Assembly: GCF_000682755.1 (NCBI RefSeq)
Contig: NZ_AWFF01000040.1
Location: forward strand, 1 to 42,905
Source of the DNA: Hyphomonas beringensis
GTDB lineage: Bacteria; Pseudomonadota; Alphaproteobacteria; Caulobacterales; Hyphomonadaceae
DNA: 42,905 bases
Direction: 5' to 3'
In this document: piece after piece, positions 36,328 to 42,905 of the stretch
Numbering within the stretch: the first letter of the stretch is position 1
Layout of the letters: every line of letters starts with the position of its first letter
Notes under the pieces: generated by a model
The model's input: only the letters and a program-made list of their open reading frames with translations
Told to the model about the DNA's origin: nothing
Databases searched by the model: none
Program-made: the position numbers and the translations under genes

Positions 36328-37101
36328 TCACTCATCTAAATTCAAAGTGCTGATACCGAGCTTCAGAGCCACGACAGCGGCCTGGGTGCGATTCGTCACA
36401 TTAAGCTTCTTAAATACACCGCGTGCCATCTGCTTCACTGCGGCAATCGAAATACCCAAGTTTGAGGCAATAATCTTATTTGATTGTCCGCTGACAATTA
36501 GACGGAGCAACTCTCGGTCGCTACTGGATAGACTGGCCGACAACTCATTTAATTCTTTACTGGAAGCAGAGCCTGATGGGTCTGATCCCAAGGCTCCTTT
36601 GATAATTGAAACTGGCGCATATGTTCCACCCATTTCAATCAAATCTGCAACCCGATCAATAACAGCAACGCCTTCTTCTTTTGAAATATAGCCAGCCGCT
36701 CCGGATTGCAGGGCTCTGATCGCATCTTCATCGGACATCATGCCAGAAAAGAAAATGACTTTGGCGTCTGGAAGCCTCTGGACTATCTCAGCTACAGCAT
36801 CGAGCGCTGACCCCTCAGGCATCACAAAATCCATTATGACGATTTGAGGATTAACACGGTCAAGCGCAGTCAGAACTTCGTTGAAATTGGTGGCCTTCTC
36901 CACCTTGGCATCCGGCCATTTTCCTTTGCAGAAGTCGGCCAGGAATTCCAACACAAACGGATGATCATCCGCAATCAATATTGTTGATACTCCCCTTTGA
37001 GCGCTATGTTCGCCACTGCGCATCAAAAAGTCCCTCCATTCGGGCTCCGCCTTGCTGGCCCCTCCTCCATTCCCCTCAGAAAACACGCGGTGGCTACTCA
37101 T
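36328..37101 (-). CDS. NarL/LuxR-type response regulator
   Basis: This 257-residue protein has an N-terminal extension of about 38 residues, a receiver domain (39-160) and a LuxR/FixJ helix-turn-helix (about 189-250). The acidic pocket is Asp45/Asp46, the phosphoacceptor Asp91 (VIMDFVMPEG), Ser119 and Lys141. The output helix-turn-helix is SNKIIASNLGISIAAVKQMARGVFKKL. The ATG has GGGGGAAGG just upstream. It is the only response regulator with a DNA-binding output in the window and the natural end point for the nearby hybrid kinase and HPt-like protein. Confidence 0.9.
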   Translation of the reverse strand: MSSHRVFSEGNGGGASKAEPEWRDFLMRSGEHSAQRGVSTILIADDHPFVLEFLADFCKGKWPDAKVEKATNFNEVLTALDRVNPQIVIMDFVMPEGSALDAVAEIVQRLPDAKVIFFSGMMSDEDAIRALQSGAAGYISKEEGVAVIDRVADLIEMGGTYAPVSIIKGALGSDPSGSASSKELNELSASLSSSDRELLRLIVSGQSNKIIASNLGISIAAVKQMARGVFKKLNVTNRTQAAVVALKLGISTLNLDE

Positions 37102-37113
37102 TTCCTTCCCCCA

Positions 37114-37142
37114 ATAATAGAATGATAGCGTTCTCTATTATA
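37114..37142 (-). promoter_or_regulatory. Consensus -10 within a perfect dyad upstream of the response regulator
   Basis: On the minus strand TATAAT lies at 37137-37142, giving a leader of about 30 bases. ATAATAGA (37114-37121) and TCTATTAT (37134-37141) form a perfect 8-bp inverted repeat that overlaps the -10 and the expected start site, as an autoregulatory operator would. The -35 is poor. Confidence 0.5.
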
Positions 37143-37442
37143 CGCAATACGAATTCTACAAATATTTGGCAGATACGAACCGGCCAAGTTCAAACACCTC
37201 CGAATGGAGATCAAAAGATATTGATGCAACCTCGTCTCCGGTAAGCTTTTCTCCGTTGGCAAACCCGGTTCAGTACACTCGGCTTCAAGACAGCGGCGAT
37301 CGTGCAGCCTGCTGTTGTAAAGTAACACGTGAAGCCAGAATTTCTAAATAACCGCAGCCCCAAAGCACCTCAATCGCACCGGCACAAGCTCAAGCAATAA
37401 ATGGGTTTTCACGCGACCATGCCATTAGCACGCCCTAATGCT

Positions 37443-37503
37443 CAAAAGATCTAACTTTCGAGCACTCCAGTGACCAAAAGATTTACGAGAATAGCCAAAA
37501 GAT
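37443..37503. repeat. Three CAAAAGAT direct repeats at helical spacing
   Basis: CAAAAGAT occurs at 37443-37450, 37475-37482 and 37496-37503, that is 32 and 21 bases apart (three and two helical turns). A further copy is at 37212-37219. They lie upstream of the MarR-like gene in a 495-base spacer (37102-37596) that otherwise holds only the response-regulator promoter. They may be binding sites for one of the local regulators. Confidence 0.45.
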
Positions 37504-37596
37504 CCGTACACATGCACAGCCAATCCTGTGATCTTGAACCGATCAAGACCGTGCGCCGTTCGCGCATATACTCAGAAAAAAGCGTTGTGCCATAGA

Positions 37597-38082
37597 ATGA
37601 ACAGATATAATCAACAGGCATCCTACCGCGACATTACGATGTCATCTCCGGATATCGCATCCGCTGCAGAGGAGTCTTCATCCCGAAATCAACAGGTGGA
37701 TTTGCGACTAATCAAAGCTTCGTTCCGCATGAGGGAACGGCGCAGAAATCTTGTCCGCGATTACAAGATTGACGACGCAGCGTGGTGGATGCTCTTGGAC
37801 CTATACCAAGCGCATGCCAACAAAACAAAGCTATACGTCTCTGCACTGTGCGCCAATGCTGGCACATCTGCCACGAGCGCGCTTCGCCGCCTGGAAGGCC
37901 TAATAGATGCCGGCCTTGCCGCACGCCTTCCTGATACTGAGGATTCAAGAAGAATATATATTGTGTTGACTGCATGCGGCCTAGAGGCAACGCGGACCTA
38001 TCTGTCGCATCTGAACACGGAACTCTTTGCCGCCCTTGCTCCAGACTTAGCTAATCTAAAAGGCATCAGTAAATCCGAGTAA
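37597..38082 (+). CDS. MarR-like winged-helix regulator
   Basis: This 161-residue protein has a disordered Ser-rich N terminus and a winged-helix domain (about 58-140): DDAAWWMLLDLYQA, the recognition region SALCANAGTSATSALRRLEGLIDAGLAARL, and the wing DTEDSRRIYIVLT. Start is uncertain: ATG at 37597 or 37639, both without a strong ribosome-binding site; a GTG at 37528 is less likely. It stands alone between long spacers in the signalling island. Confidence 0.72.
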   Translation: MNRYNQQASYRDITMSSPDIASAAEESSSRNQQVDLRLIKASFRMRERRRNLVRDYKIDDAAWWMLLDLYQAHANKTKLYVSALCANAGTSATSALRRLEGLIDAGLAARLPDTEDSRRIYIVLTACGLEATRTYLSHLNTELFAALAPDLANLKGISKSE

Positions 38083-38224
38083 AAATGGGTTATTTGTGCC
38101 CTAACAGGCGTAAGGACCTGCGTGCTCCTTCATACCGGAACGGCCAGACCATTTATCACTAGACAGAATGTTCCCACGTTTTTGCGCAGGGCATTGTATG
38201 TTTATTTTCAAGGAAGTTTCGCCC

Positions 38225-38238
38225 TTGGCAGTTGCCAA
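38225..38238. promoter_or_regulatory. Short dyad TTGGCA-GT-TGCCAA
   Basis: A perfect 6-bp inverted repeat with a two-base spacer lies in the 268-base spacer (38083-38350) before the HPt-like gene. It is of operator size. I see nothing else in that spacer that I can name. Confidence 0.35.
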
Positions 38239-38350
38239 AACTCGATTCATTTATTAGCAGCACCTTTGGCGTTTTGGGCTGTATTTTGACCACACCGGGT
38301 CACCATGAGCGCCAGAAACTAGAATGGCTTCATGAATCAGGCTTCCTTTT

Positions 38351-38641
38351 ATGCCACTATCCAAATATTATCAGCTCTTTCATGATACCAATCTGCCTAT
38401 CCTGAAAGCAATTTCCGATGACGTGAAAATCGGTGCATATACGTCAGCAAAGACAAAATCTCACGCCGTCATTGGGGCCGCCCTTCTACTCGGGGCAACA
38501 GACTTGACCGAAGCAATGAGATCTTTTGAACACGCATTACTTTCATTGGATTCCTCTTCTGCAATGCTGCATTTAAACAGCGCCTTCGCACTTGTGTCGG
38601 CATATGATTCGAAATCGACGCATCGTCGGCTCAAAGACTAG
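38351..38641 (+). CDS. Free-standing HPt-like phosphotransfer protein
   Basis: This 96-residue helical protein contains KSHAVIGAALLLGATDLTEAMRSFEHALLSLD, which aligns with the HPt core (AHxLKGxAxxxGAxxLxxxxxxLE). His38 would be the phosphorylated residue, and the following Gly42, Gly48-Ala49 and Leu52 are kept, while the usual Lys after His is Ile41. HPt proteins shuttle phosphate from a hybrid-kinase receiver to a response regulator. It lies between the response regulator and the hybrid kinase, neither of which has an HPt domain. Confidence 0.65.
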   Translation: MPLSKYYQLFHDTNLPILKAISDDVKIGAYTSAKTKSHAVIGAALLLGATDLTEAMRSFEHALLSLDSSSAMLHLNSAFALVSAYDSKSTHRRLKD

Positions 38642-38866
38642 AAATCATAGTACCGAGGCGCATGGTCAAATTGACGGCCTCAAGCCCTCGCATCGTTTGC
38701 AATAAGTCAATTTGGGTGCCGCGCTCTGAGCAGGCAAACCACCATTAGCTTTGGTGGAGACCAAACGAATATGCGACTCAACAAATATAACCAGTGTGAT
38801 AGGTTAAAGGGGCCCGATCCGCCAGAATGCGTCTCGAACTGAAACCGCAGACGAAGTGCATCTAAC
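38642..38866. other. Spacer with one hairpin before the hybrid kinase
   Basis: CCACCA (38739-38744) and TGGTGG (38752-38757) form a 6-bp hairpin with a seven-base loop. No T tract follows. No gene is supported in this stretch. Confidence 0.4.
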
Positions 38867-40648
38867 ATGTATTTAAAAGCTATGCTGCCCCCAGCAATTA
38901 ACCCGCTTGCGGCCGCACGTCGCTGGATGACGCAGTTATCAAAACGGATTGTTCGATCCTATAGCCAGCCAGAAGAAATGGACATCTTCCACGTCGCCGT
39001 CAATTTCATGGCAATCTGGCTTGGCCTTTTCATGACCGTCATGTCCATTGGATTGGGGTTCCTCTATAGCGATAGTTTGCTTCCATTCTTTCTGATAGCA
39101 GGAATCTGGGGATTCAGTGGCGCTATTGTTCCCCTAGTGAAACGCGCTCGCCGAACGGATCGTATTCCGACCTTGTTTTTGGCGTCAGCCTTCTCAATGC
39201 CCCTGCTTTTCCATGCCATGTTCGCCTCAGAACACCATCTGATCGTGTTTAGCGCGGTAGTATTGGGCAGCCACTTGATACTCATTAGACCCGAACGTCT
39301 TGGCTTCAGAATTGCAACTTTTGTCTCCGTGGGGCTTGCCACTTTGCTGTGTTTCCTATGGCAGCCAGCTCCTTTGGCAGAACTCCCCCTGACCAGACGC
39401 GACGAGTTGCTTAACGTGGTCGAATATTTTGTCATCTCGATCATGCTACTGCATCTCCTCGTGATCCCATCTGTTTTAAGCGCGGCAGATAGACAGGTTC
39501 GTCTCGCATCCGCACAGGCAGAAGCCGAAAAAGAATGGGCTCTTAGAGCAGCTAGAGCGCAACGTGATTTCCTGGCGAATGTAAGCCACGAATACCGAAC
39601 GCCTTTAACAACACTCGTAATGGCATCCCAACGCCTGCTCCGGAAACCTGAGGTATCAAAGTTCAGTGATGAGTTCATTGCCGTGGAGGCGGCGACTCTC
39701 CACCTTCTGGCACTCTTCAATAATTCACTCGACTATACCCGTTACAGCGACGGTCGGTTCAAGACTCGATATTCGCCCGTCAATCTCCGTGAGCATATGG
39801 AAAATGTAAGAGATACGCTCTTGCCACAGATCGAGAGCAAATCTCTGTCCATAAACATTGAGGTTAGCGACTCAGTTCCCCAGTCGTTTGACTGCGACCC
39901 GCTGCTCCTCCGTCAATTACTGCTGAATCTACTCTCAAATGCAGTGACGTACTCCACAGAGGGAGCAATACACGTCTTTGCTGACGCGAGCCTCGATGCC
40001 AAAACTCTCCATGTAGAAGTATCTGACAATGGTCCTGGCATACCTGATGACAAGCGCGAACTCATCTTTGAACCGTTTCAAAGAGGGGAAGGAAGGGACA
40101 CGTCCGATAGCCATAGCGTTGGCCTAGGCTTGGCCATATCCAAGCAAATTGCCACTCTGCTTGGAGGAGATATTGGCGTCAGAAATGCTGATAAGGGAGG
40201 TGCCGTTTTCTGGTTTGAACTCCCCTTTTCTGAGACACACGCTGTTCCACAAACAGAATTCCACACCTCACGCACACTACTCGCAGGAACCGCTTCAGTG
40301 CTACTGGTAGAGGATCATGCGTTTAATCGGCATTTTTTGAAAGAGGAACTCGAACGTGACGGCCACACAGTTAAAGCGGCCGCGGGTTACGATGATGCCT
40401 TGGAACTACTCTCGCATGAAGTCTTCGACATTGTGCTGACTGATATGAATTTAAGTGACGGCACGGGAATTGGCCTGCTGACCGAAGCAAGGCAAAATGG
40501 CATCGAAACGCCATTTGTTGCAATTACAGCAAGCTTTTCCGCCAAAGATCTGGAAGAATATCGCTTAGCTGGAATTGAGATTGTCCTGACAAAACCCTTG
40601 TCACTGGCCGAATTCCGGGCTGCTGTTTCATGGACTCGCAGAGGCTGA
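38867..40648 (+). CDS. Membrane hybrid histidine kinase with C-terminal receiver
   Basis: This 593-residue protein has about six transmembrane helices (43-205), a HisKA domain with phospho-His241 (FLANVSHEYRTPL), a HATPase domain with Asn354/Asn358, Asp387 (DNGPGIP) and GLGLAISKQI, and a receiver (475-590) with Glu482/Asp483, phosphoacceptor Asp526 (VLTDMNLSDG), Thr554 and Lys576. No periplasmic sensor domain is evident, so the signal may be sensed in the membrane. The lack of an HPt domain implies an outside partner, for which the gene at 38351 is the best candidate. Confidence 0.92.
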   Translation: MYLKAMLPPAINPLAAARRWMTQLSKRIVRSYSQPEEMDIFHVAVNFMAIWLGLFMTVMSIGLGFLYSDSLLPFFLIAGIWGFSGAIVPLVKRARRTDRIPTLFLASAFSMPLLFHAMFASEHHLIVFSAVVLGSHLILIRPERLGFRIATFVSVGLATLLCFLWQPAPLAELPLTRRDELLNVVEYFVISIMLLHLLVIPSVLSAADRQVRLASAQAEAEKEWALRAARAQRDFLANVSHEYRTPLTTLVMASQRLLRKPEVSKFSDEFIAVEAATLHLLALFNNSLDYTRYSDGRFKTRYSPVNLREHMENVRDTLLPQIESKSLSINIEVSDSVPQSFDCDPLLLRQLLLNLLSNAVTYSTEGAIHVFADASLDAKTLHVEVSDNGPGIPDDKRELIFEPFQRGEGRDTSDSHSVGLGLAISKQIATLLGGDIGVRNADKGGAVFWFELPFSETHAVPQTEFHTSRTLLAGTASVLLVEDHAFNRHFLKEELERDGHTVKAAAGYDDALELLSHEVFDIVLTDMNLSDGTGIGLLTEARQNGIETPFVAITASFSAKDLEEYRLAGIEIVLTKPLSLAEFRAAVSWTRRG

Positions 40649-40676
40649 TCAGCGCCTCCCTTCCTCCGATACTCAG

Positions 40677-42410
40677 CTATCTCCGTAGTGCGACTGAAAA
40701 GCCAAGCCAGTCCCGGTCAAGACGTTCATCCTTTGACTGAATGCTAGCCCACTCCAATTGCAGATTCATCAGCGCACGGTCCGTCAACTGCAACTGACTT
40801 CTGAGTCCCAGGCCTGCGCTTGCGGCGCCGCTATGAGCGCGCTCCAGTTGGCTTACTTGCTCGAGATGGGACTCCCCTGCGGCGACGGCGGCATAGGGCT
40901 GCACGTTAAACAAATCATTCACCCGGACGTTTGACTGTGCTTCAAACCTTCCAGCGACCATCCTATCCCCCGTCACTAGTCCTGAAGGCGGTCCCGATAC
41001 GAGGTCTGCTGACACGAACGAGGTCTGCTCGGATCGCAGTAGTGGCTCGTTGAAGCTGGATTGTGCTTTCACGGTCGCCCGCACCCACAATTGCTCACTA
41101 ACTTTCTTTAGGGCCGTTGCGCCGATGTTCAGCTTCGTGAAGTCTGCATCCGCCCCTTCTCGTGACAAGGGTCGCAAGACTGATGCTTCTGAGGCTCCGC
41201 GCGCACCGAGCCCATCTATCCCTTGTGAGAACTGCACATCATAGCTCAGCGTGCCTGGGCTGGAAAGAGAACGGTAACCAGACAATCCAGCCCTAACCGC
41301 GCGCGTGCGGTCTGAAAATAGCGGCACTTCGTTTGCCAGCAGCTCCACATTCTGTTCTTCAAAAGACGCATCGAAGCCCAGCGACACTGTGGTAGATTTT
41401 TTGCGCGTACGCTCCAGTGCATACGACGCATTGATGCCGGTACGGAAAAAATCGCTTTTGAACTGAACGCCTGCCTCAACAGGGTCTGGCGCATTGCTTG
41501 CCTGCAGCGCCTGAAATCCAACTGACCAGCCATCCACACCCACAGGAGCGCTGGCCGAAACACCGAGATAACTCCGCAAAGCCGTTGAGCCGAAGCCCGG
41601 ATCATCGAGCGCAGTTGCAGCTGTCACGACGACTTGCTCGCCGGCCCCGAGCACTGAGTTGGCCGCTGCAGAGAAGGTAATCTGTTCACGTCCGACATCT
41701 TCAATGACGCGGTTGTCGATTGACACCACGGCATTCAGCGCTTGGTGCTCACCGGTAACCACAAGAGTTGTTGCCCCGATCTCTGCGCCTGGCGTCAGAG
41801 CTGTTCGCAGCCTGAGGCCCTTGGTATCGCCAGCGAGCAGAATACGGCGCTCTAATTCATCGGCTGTCACCATTTGCTCCCCAACCAGTGGCGAAAGCAT
41901 CTTCTCAACTTGGCGCGCAACCTTGTCCGGCAGAGCACTTGAATCGATGTGATCAATATAGCCATCGACAATCAGGAGGCGAACATCACCTCCATTCAGC
42001 TGAATATCCTGGGCCGGTACAGCAACGCGTACGAGTGGGTAGCCTGCTTCGAAGTAAAGCTGTTGCACGTGACCCGCAAACTCGAAAAGGTCAGCAACCG
42101 TTACGGTCGCGCCGGACTTTGGGGCGGCCTCTAGCGCGCGGGCGTTTAGCTCTGGCTGTCCGCCCTCCAATACAATTCCACCTACAACGAACCGGGAGTT
42201 TTCAGCGCCTGGAGGCGCCATCAGGCCCCGCACTTGCGGCAATGAAAGGACAGTATCGCTCTGCATCTCGCCGGCGACTTCGCCTGGAGGCTGTTGGCTT
42301 GGCGAAGTCCCCTGCGCCTGACCATATGAAGCACCTGCCAGCGCCGCCGATGCAACTCCCGACATGAGAAGCTTTGCCCGCAGGCCCGAGCAGGATTTTT
42401 TCTTAGTCAT
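40677..42410 (-). CDS. TpsB (ShlB/FhaC-type) outer-membrane transporter
   Basis: This 577-residue product has a signal peptide (about 1-32), two POTRA domains (about 73-150 and 150-228, the first with YFEAGYPLVRVAVPAQDIQLNGGDVRL) and a beta-barrel of about 345 residues. Such proteins export a TpsA partner in two-partner secretion. I start at the ATG at 42410, which has AAAGGG upstream and gives a proper signal peptide; the frame opens earlier. The L6-loop Arg-Gly-Tyr/Phe motif reads SGPPSGLVTGDR here, and the last residues are Arg, not aromatic, so the barrel is divergent. It is 70 bases behind the tpsA gene. Confidence 0.88.
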   Translation of the reverse strand: MTKKKSCSGLRAKLLMSGVASAALAGASYGQAQGTSPSQQPPGEVAGEMQSDTVLSLPQVRGLMAPPGAENSRFVVGGIVLEGGQPELNARALEAAPKSGATVTVADLFEFAGHVQQLYFEAGYPLVRVAVPAQDIQLNGGDVRLLIVDGYIDHIDSSALPDKVARQVEKMLSPLVGEQMVTADELERRILLAGDTKGLRLRTALTPGAEIGATTLVVTGEHQALNAVVSIDNRVIEDVGREQITFSAAANSVLGAGEQVVVTAATALDDPGFGSTALRSYLGVSASAPVGVDGWSVGFQALQASNAPDPVEAGVQFKSDFFRTGINASYALERTRKKSTTVSLGFDASFEEQNVELLANEVPLFSDRTRAVRAGLSGYRSLSSPGTLSYDVQFSQGIDGLGARGASEASVLRPLSREGADADFTKLNIGATALKKVSEQLWVRATVKAQSSFNEPLLRSEQTSFVSADLVSGPPSGLVTGDRMVAGRFEAQSNVRVNDLFNVQPYAAVAAGESHLEQVSQLERAHSGAASAGLGLRSQLQLTDRALMNLQLEWASIQSKDERLDRDWLGFSVALRR

Positions 42411-42480
42411 CTGAATACCCTTTATGCTGATCTTGTTATGATGGAGCCGAGCCTGCACACCGAGGCAGGCGACCCGTAAA

Positions 42481-42905
42481 TTACTCAACAGGTTGCGCCA
42501 CGGGGCGCCTATCGCAGTCTTGTCCTATGGCGCAGTCCTCAAGGTCGCCGTCGGCTTCATCCTGCTCTGTCGTTTCAGAGGCGCTTTCGGCCTCATTCAG
42601 TGCGCCGAGTTCCGGTGCCCGGTCATCGCCTTCCGAGAGTCCCGAATCCGGGGTCACAGGAGCATTGATGACGAACAGGCTGGCCTCATTGGTCACAGGC
42701 AACTCAGATGTTGGCTGCTCCGGTGAGGGTTGCTCTGGTGATGGCTGCTCCGGTGAGGGTTGCTCCGGGGAGGGTTGCTCCGGTGATGGCTGCTCCGGGG
42801 AGGGCTGCTCCGGCGAGGGCTGCTCCGGTGAGGGCTGCCCTGGCGATGGCTGCTCCGGGGAGGGCTGCTCACCTGCCGCCTGGACCGTCAGGGTGCCGCT
42901 TTCAA
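42481..42905 (-). CDS. C-terminal end of a TpsA-type exoprotein (partial)
   Basis: The frame enters from the window edge and ends at TAA (42481-42483), giving about 140 residues. It starts with ESGTLTVQAAG, a beta-helix-like rung, continues with ten EQPSP pentapeptides, and ends in an acidic tail with two Cys (LEDCAIGQDCDRRPVAQPVE). The position directly upstream of tpsB and the rung sequence indicate the filamentous-haemagglutinin-like substrate of that transporter. The secretion domain and bulk of the protein lie outside the window. Confidence 0.78.
   Translation of the reverse strand, partial: ESGTLTVQAAGEQPSPEQPSPGQPSPEQPSPEQPSPEQPSPEQPSPEQPSPEQPSPEQPSPEQPTSELPVTNEASLFVINAPVTPDSGLSEGDDRAPELGALNEAESASETTEQDEADGDLEDCAIGQDCDRRPVAQPVE
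42721..42870 (-). repeat. Ten-copy 15-bp repeat coding EQPSP
   Basis: Ten in-frame 15-base units encode EQPSP (the third has Gly in place of Glu), followed by a partial EQPT. Codons vary at wobble positions (for example CAG/CAA, CCG/CCA, TCA/TCC/TCG), so the array is not a recent slippage product. It makes a Pro-rich spacer near the C terminus of the exoprotein. Confidence 0.9.

Noticed and set aside
40641-40658. GAGGC/GCCTC hairpin between the hybrid kinase and tpsB as terminator
   Set aside because: The stem is only five base pairs and no T tract follows on either strand.
42721-42870. Short tandem array that could be mistaken for CRISPR
   Set aside because: Units are 15 bases, contiguous and in frame with a coding sequence, with no spacers.

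Overview
The window looks like an alphaproteobacterial chromosome segment, most likely from the Caulobacterales/Hyphomonadaceae (inference from gene order and protein style; no rRNA is present to fix the taxonomy). Supporting signs are a TIGR02302-family membrane protein behind lysA, a DUF4164 gene overlapping zapA, an MmcB-family gene with a GTTC-N7-GTTC SOS box, an alphaproteobacterial-type REP palindrome (114-192), a tkt promoter resembling the Caulobacter housekeeping consensus, and high-GC coding in the first 33 kb.

Region 1 (1-32.8 kb) is conserved core. It holds an EamA exporter with an aldo/keto reductase; a gap-methyltransferase-pgk operon followed by a class I fructose-bisphosphate aldolase gene; a MarR regulator with a second aldo/keto reductase and two matching operator-like sites; thiE; efp-suhB; an EthA-like Baeyer-Villiger monooxygenase; an ABC exporter; rpmE; a periplasmic nuclease; and a tlpA-type thioredoxin divergent from a six-gene run argH-lptM-lipoprotein-lysA-TIGR02302-mprF. 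It continues with a metallo-beta-lactamase-fold protein, a PduO-type cobalamin adenosyltransferase beside a HIG1 protein, zapA/DUF4164 divergent from tkt, an SOS-controlled mmcB pair, an rpoH-type sigma factor and a second, catalytically degenerate nuclease-fold lipoprotein. Carbon metabolism (gap, pgk, aldolase, tkt) and envelope biology (lipoproteins, MprF, TIGR02302) dominate.

Region 2 (32.9-42.9 kb) starts at a tRNA-Arg(CCU) gene with encoded CCA, followed within 30 bp by a decayed IS3-family orfA. Base composition then drops, for example 23 G+C in the 60 bases 36181-36240 against 34 in 28681-28740, and spacers become long. This looks like an island inserted at the tRNA; its far end is outside the window. 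Its genes are all signalling and surface secretion: a PASx3-GGDEF-EAL c-di-GMP protein, a NarL/LuxR response regulator, a MarR-like winged-helix protein, a free-standing HPt-like protein, a membrane hybrid histidine kinase with receiver, and a two-partner secretion pair (TpsB transporter, and the C-terminal end of a TpsA exoprotein with a ten-copy EQPSP repeat).

The most interesting hypothesis is that region 2 is one self-contained module in which a split phosphorelay (hybrid kinase to HPt to LuxR regulator), together with c-di-GMP and a MarR-type factor, controls secretion of a large adhesin. The parts are seen in the sequence; the wiring is inference.
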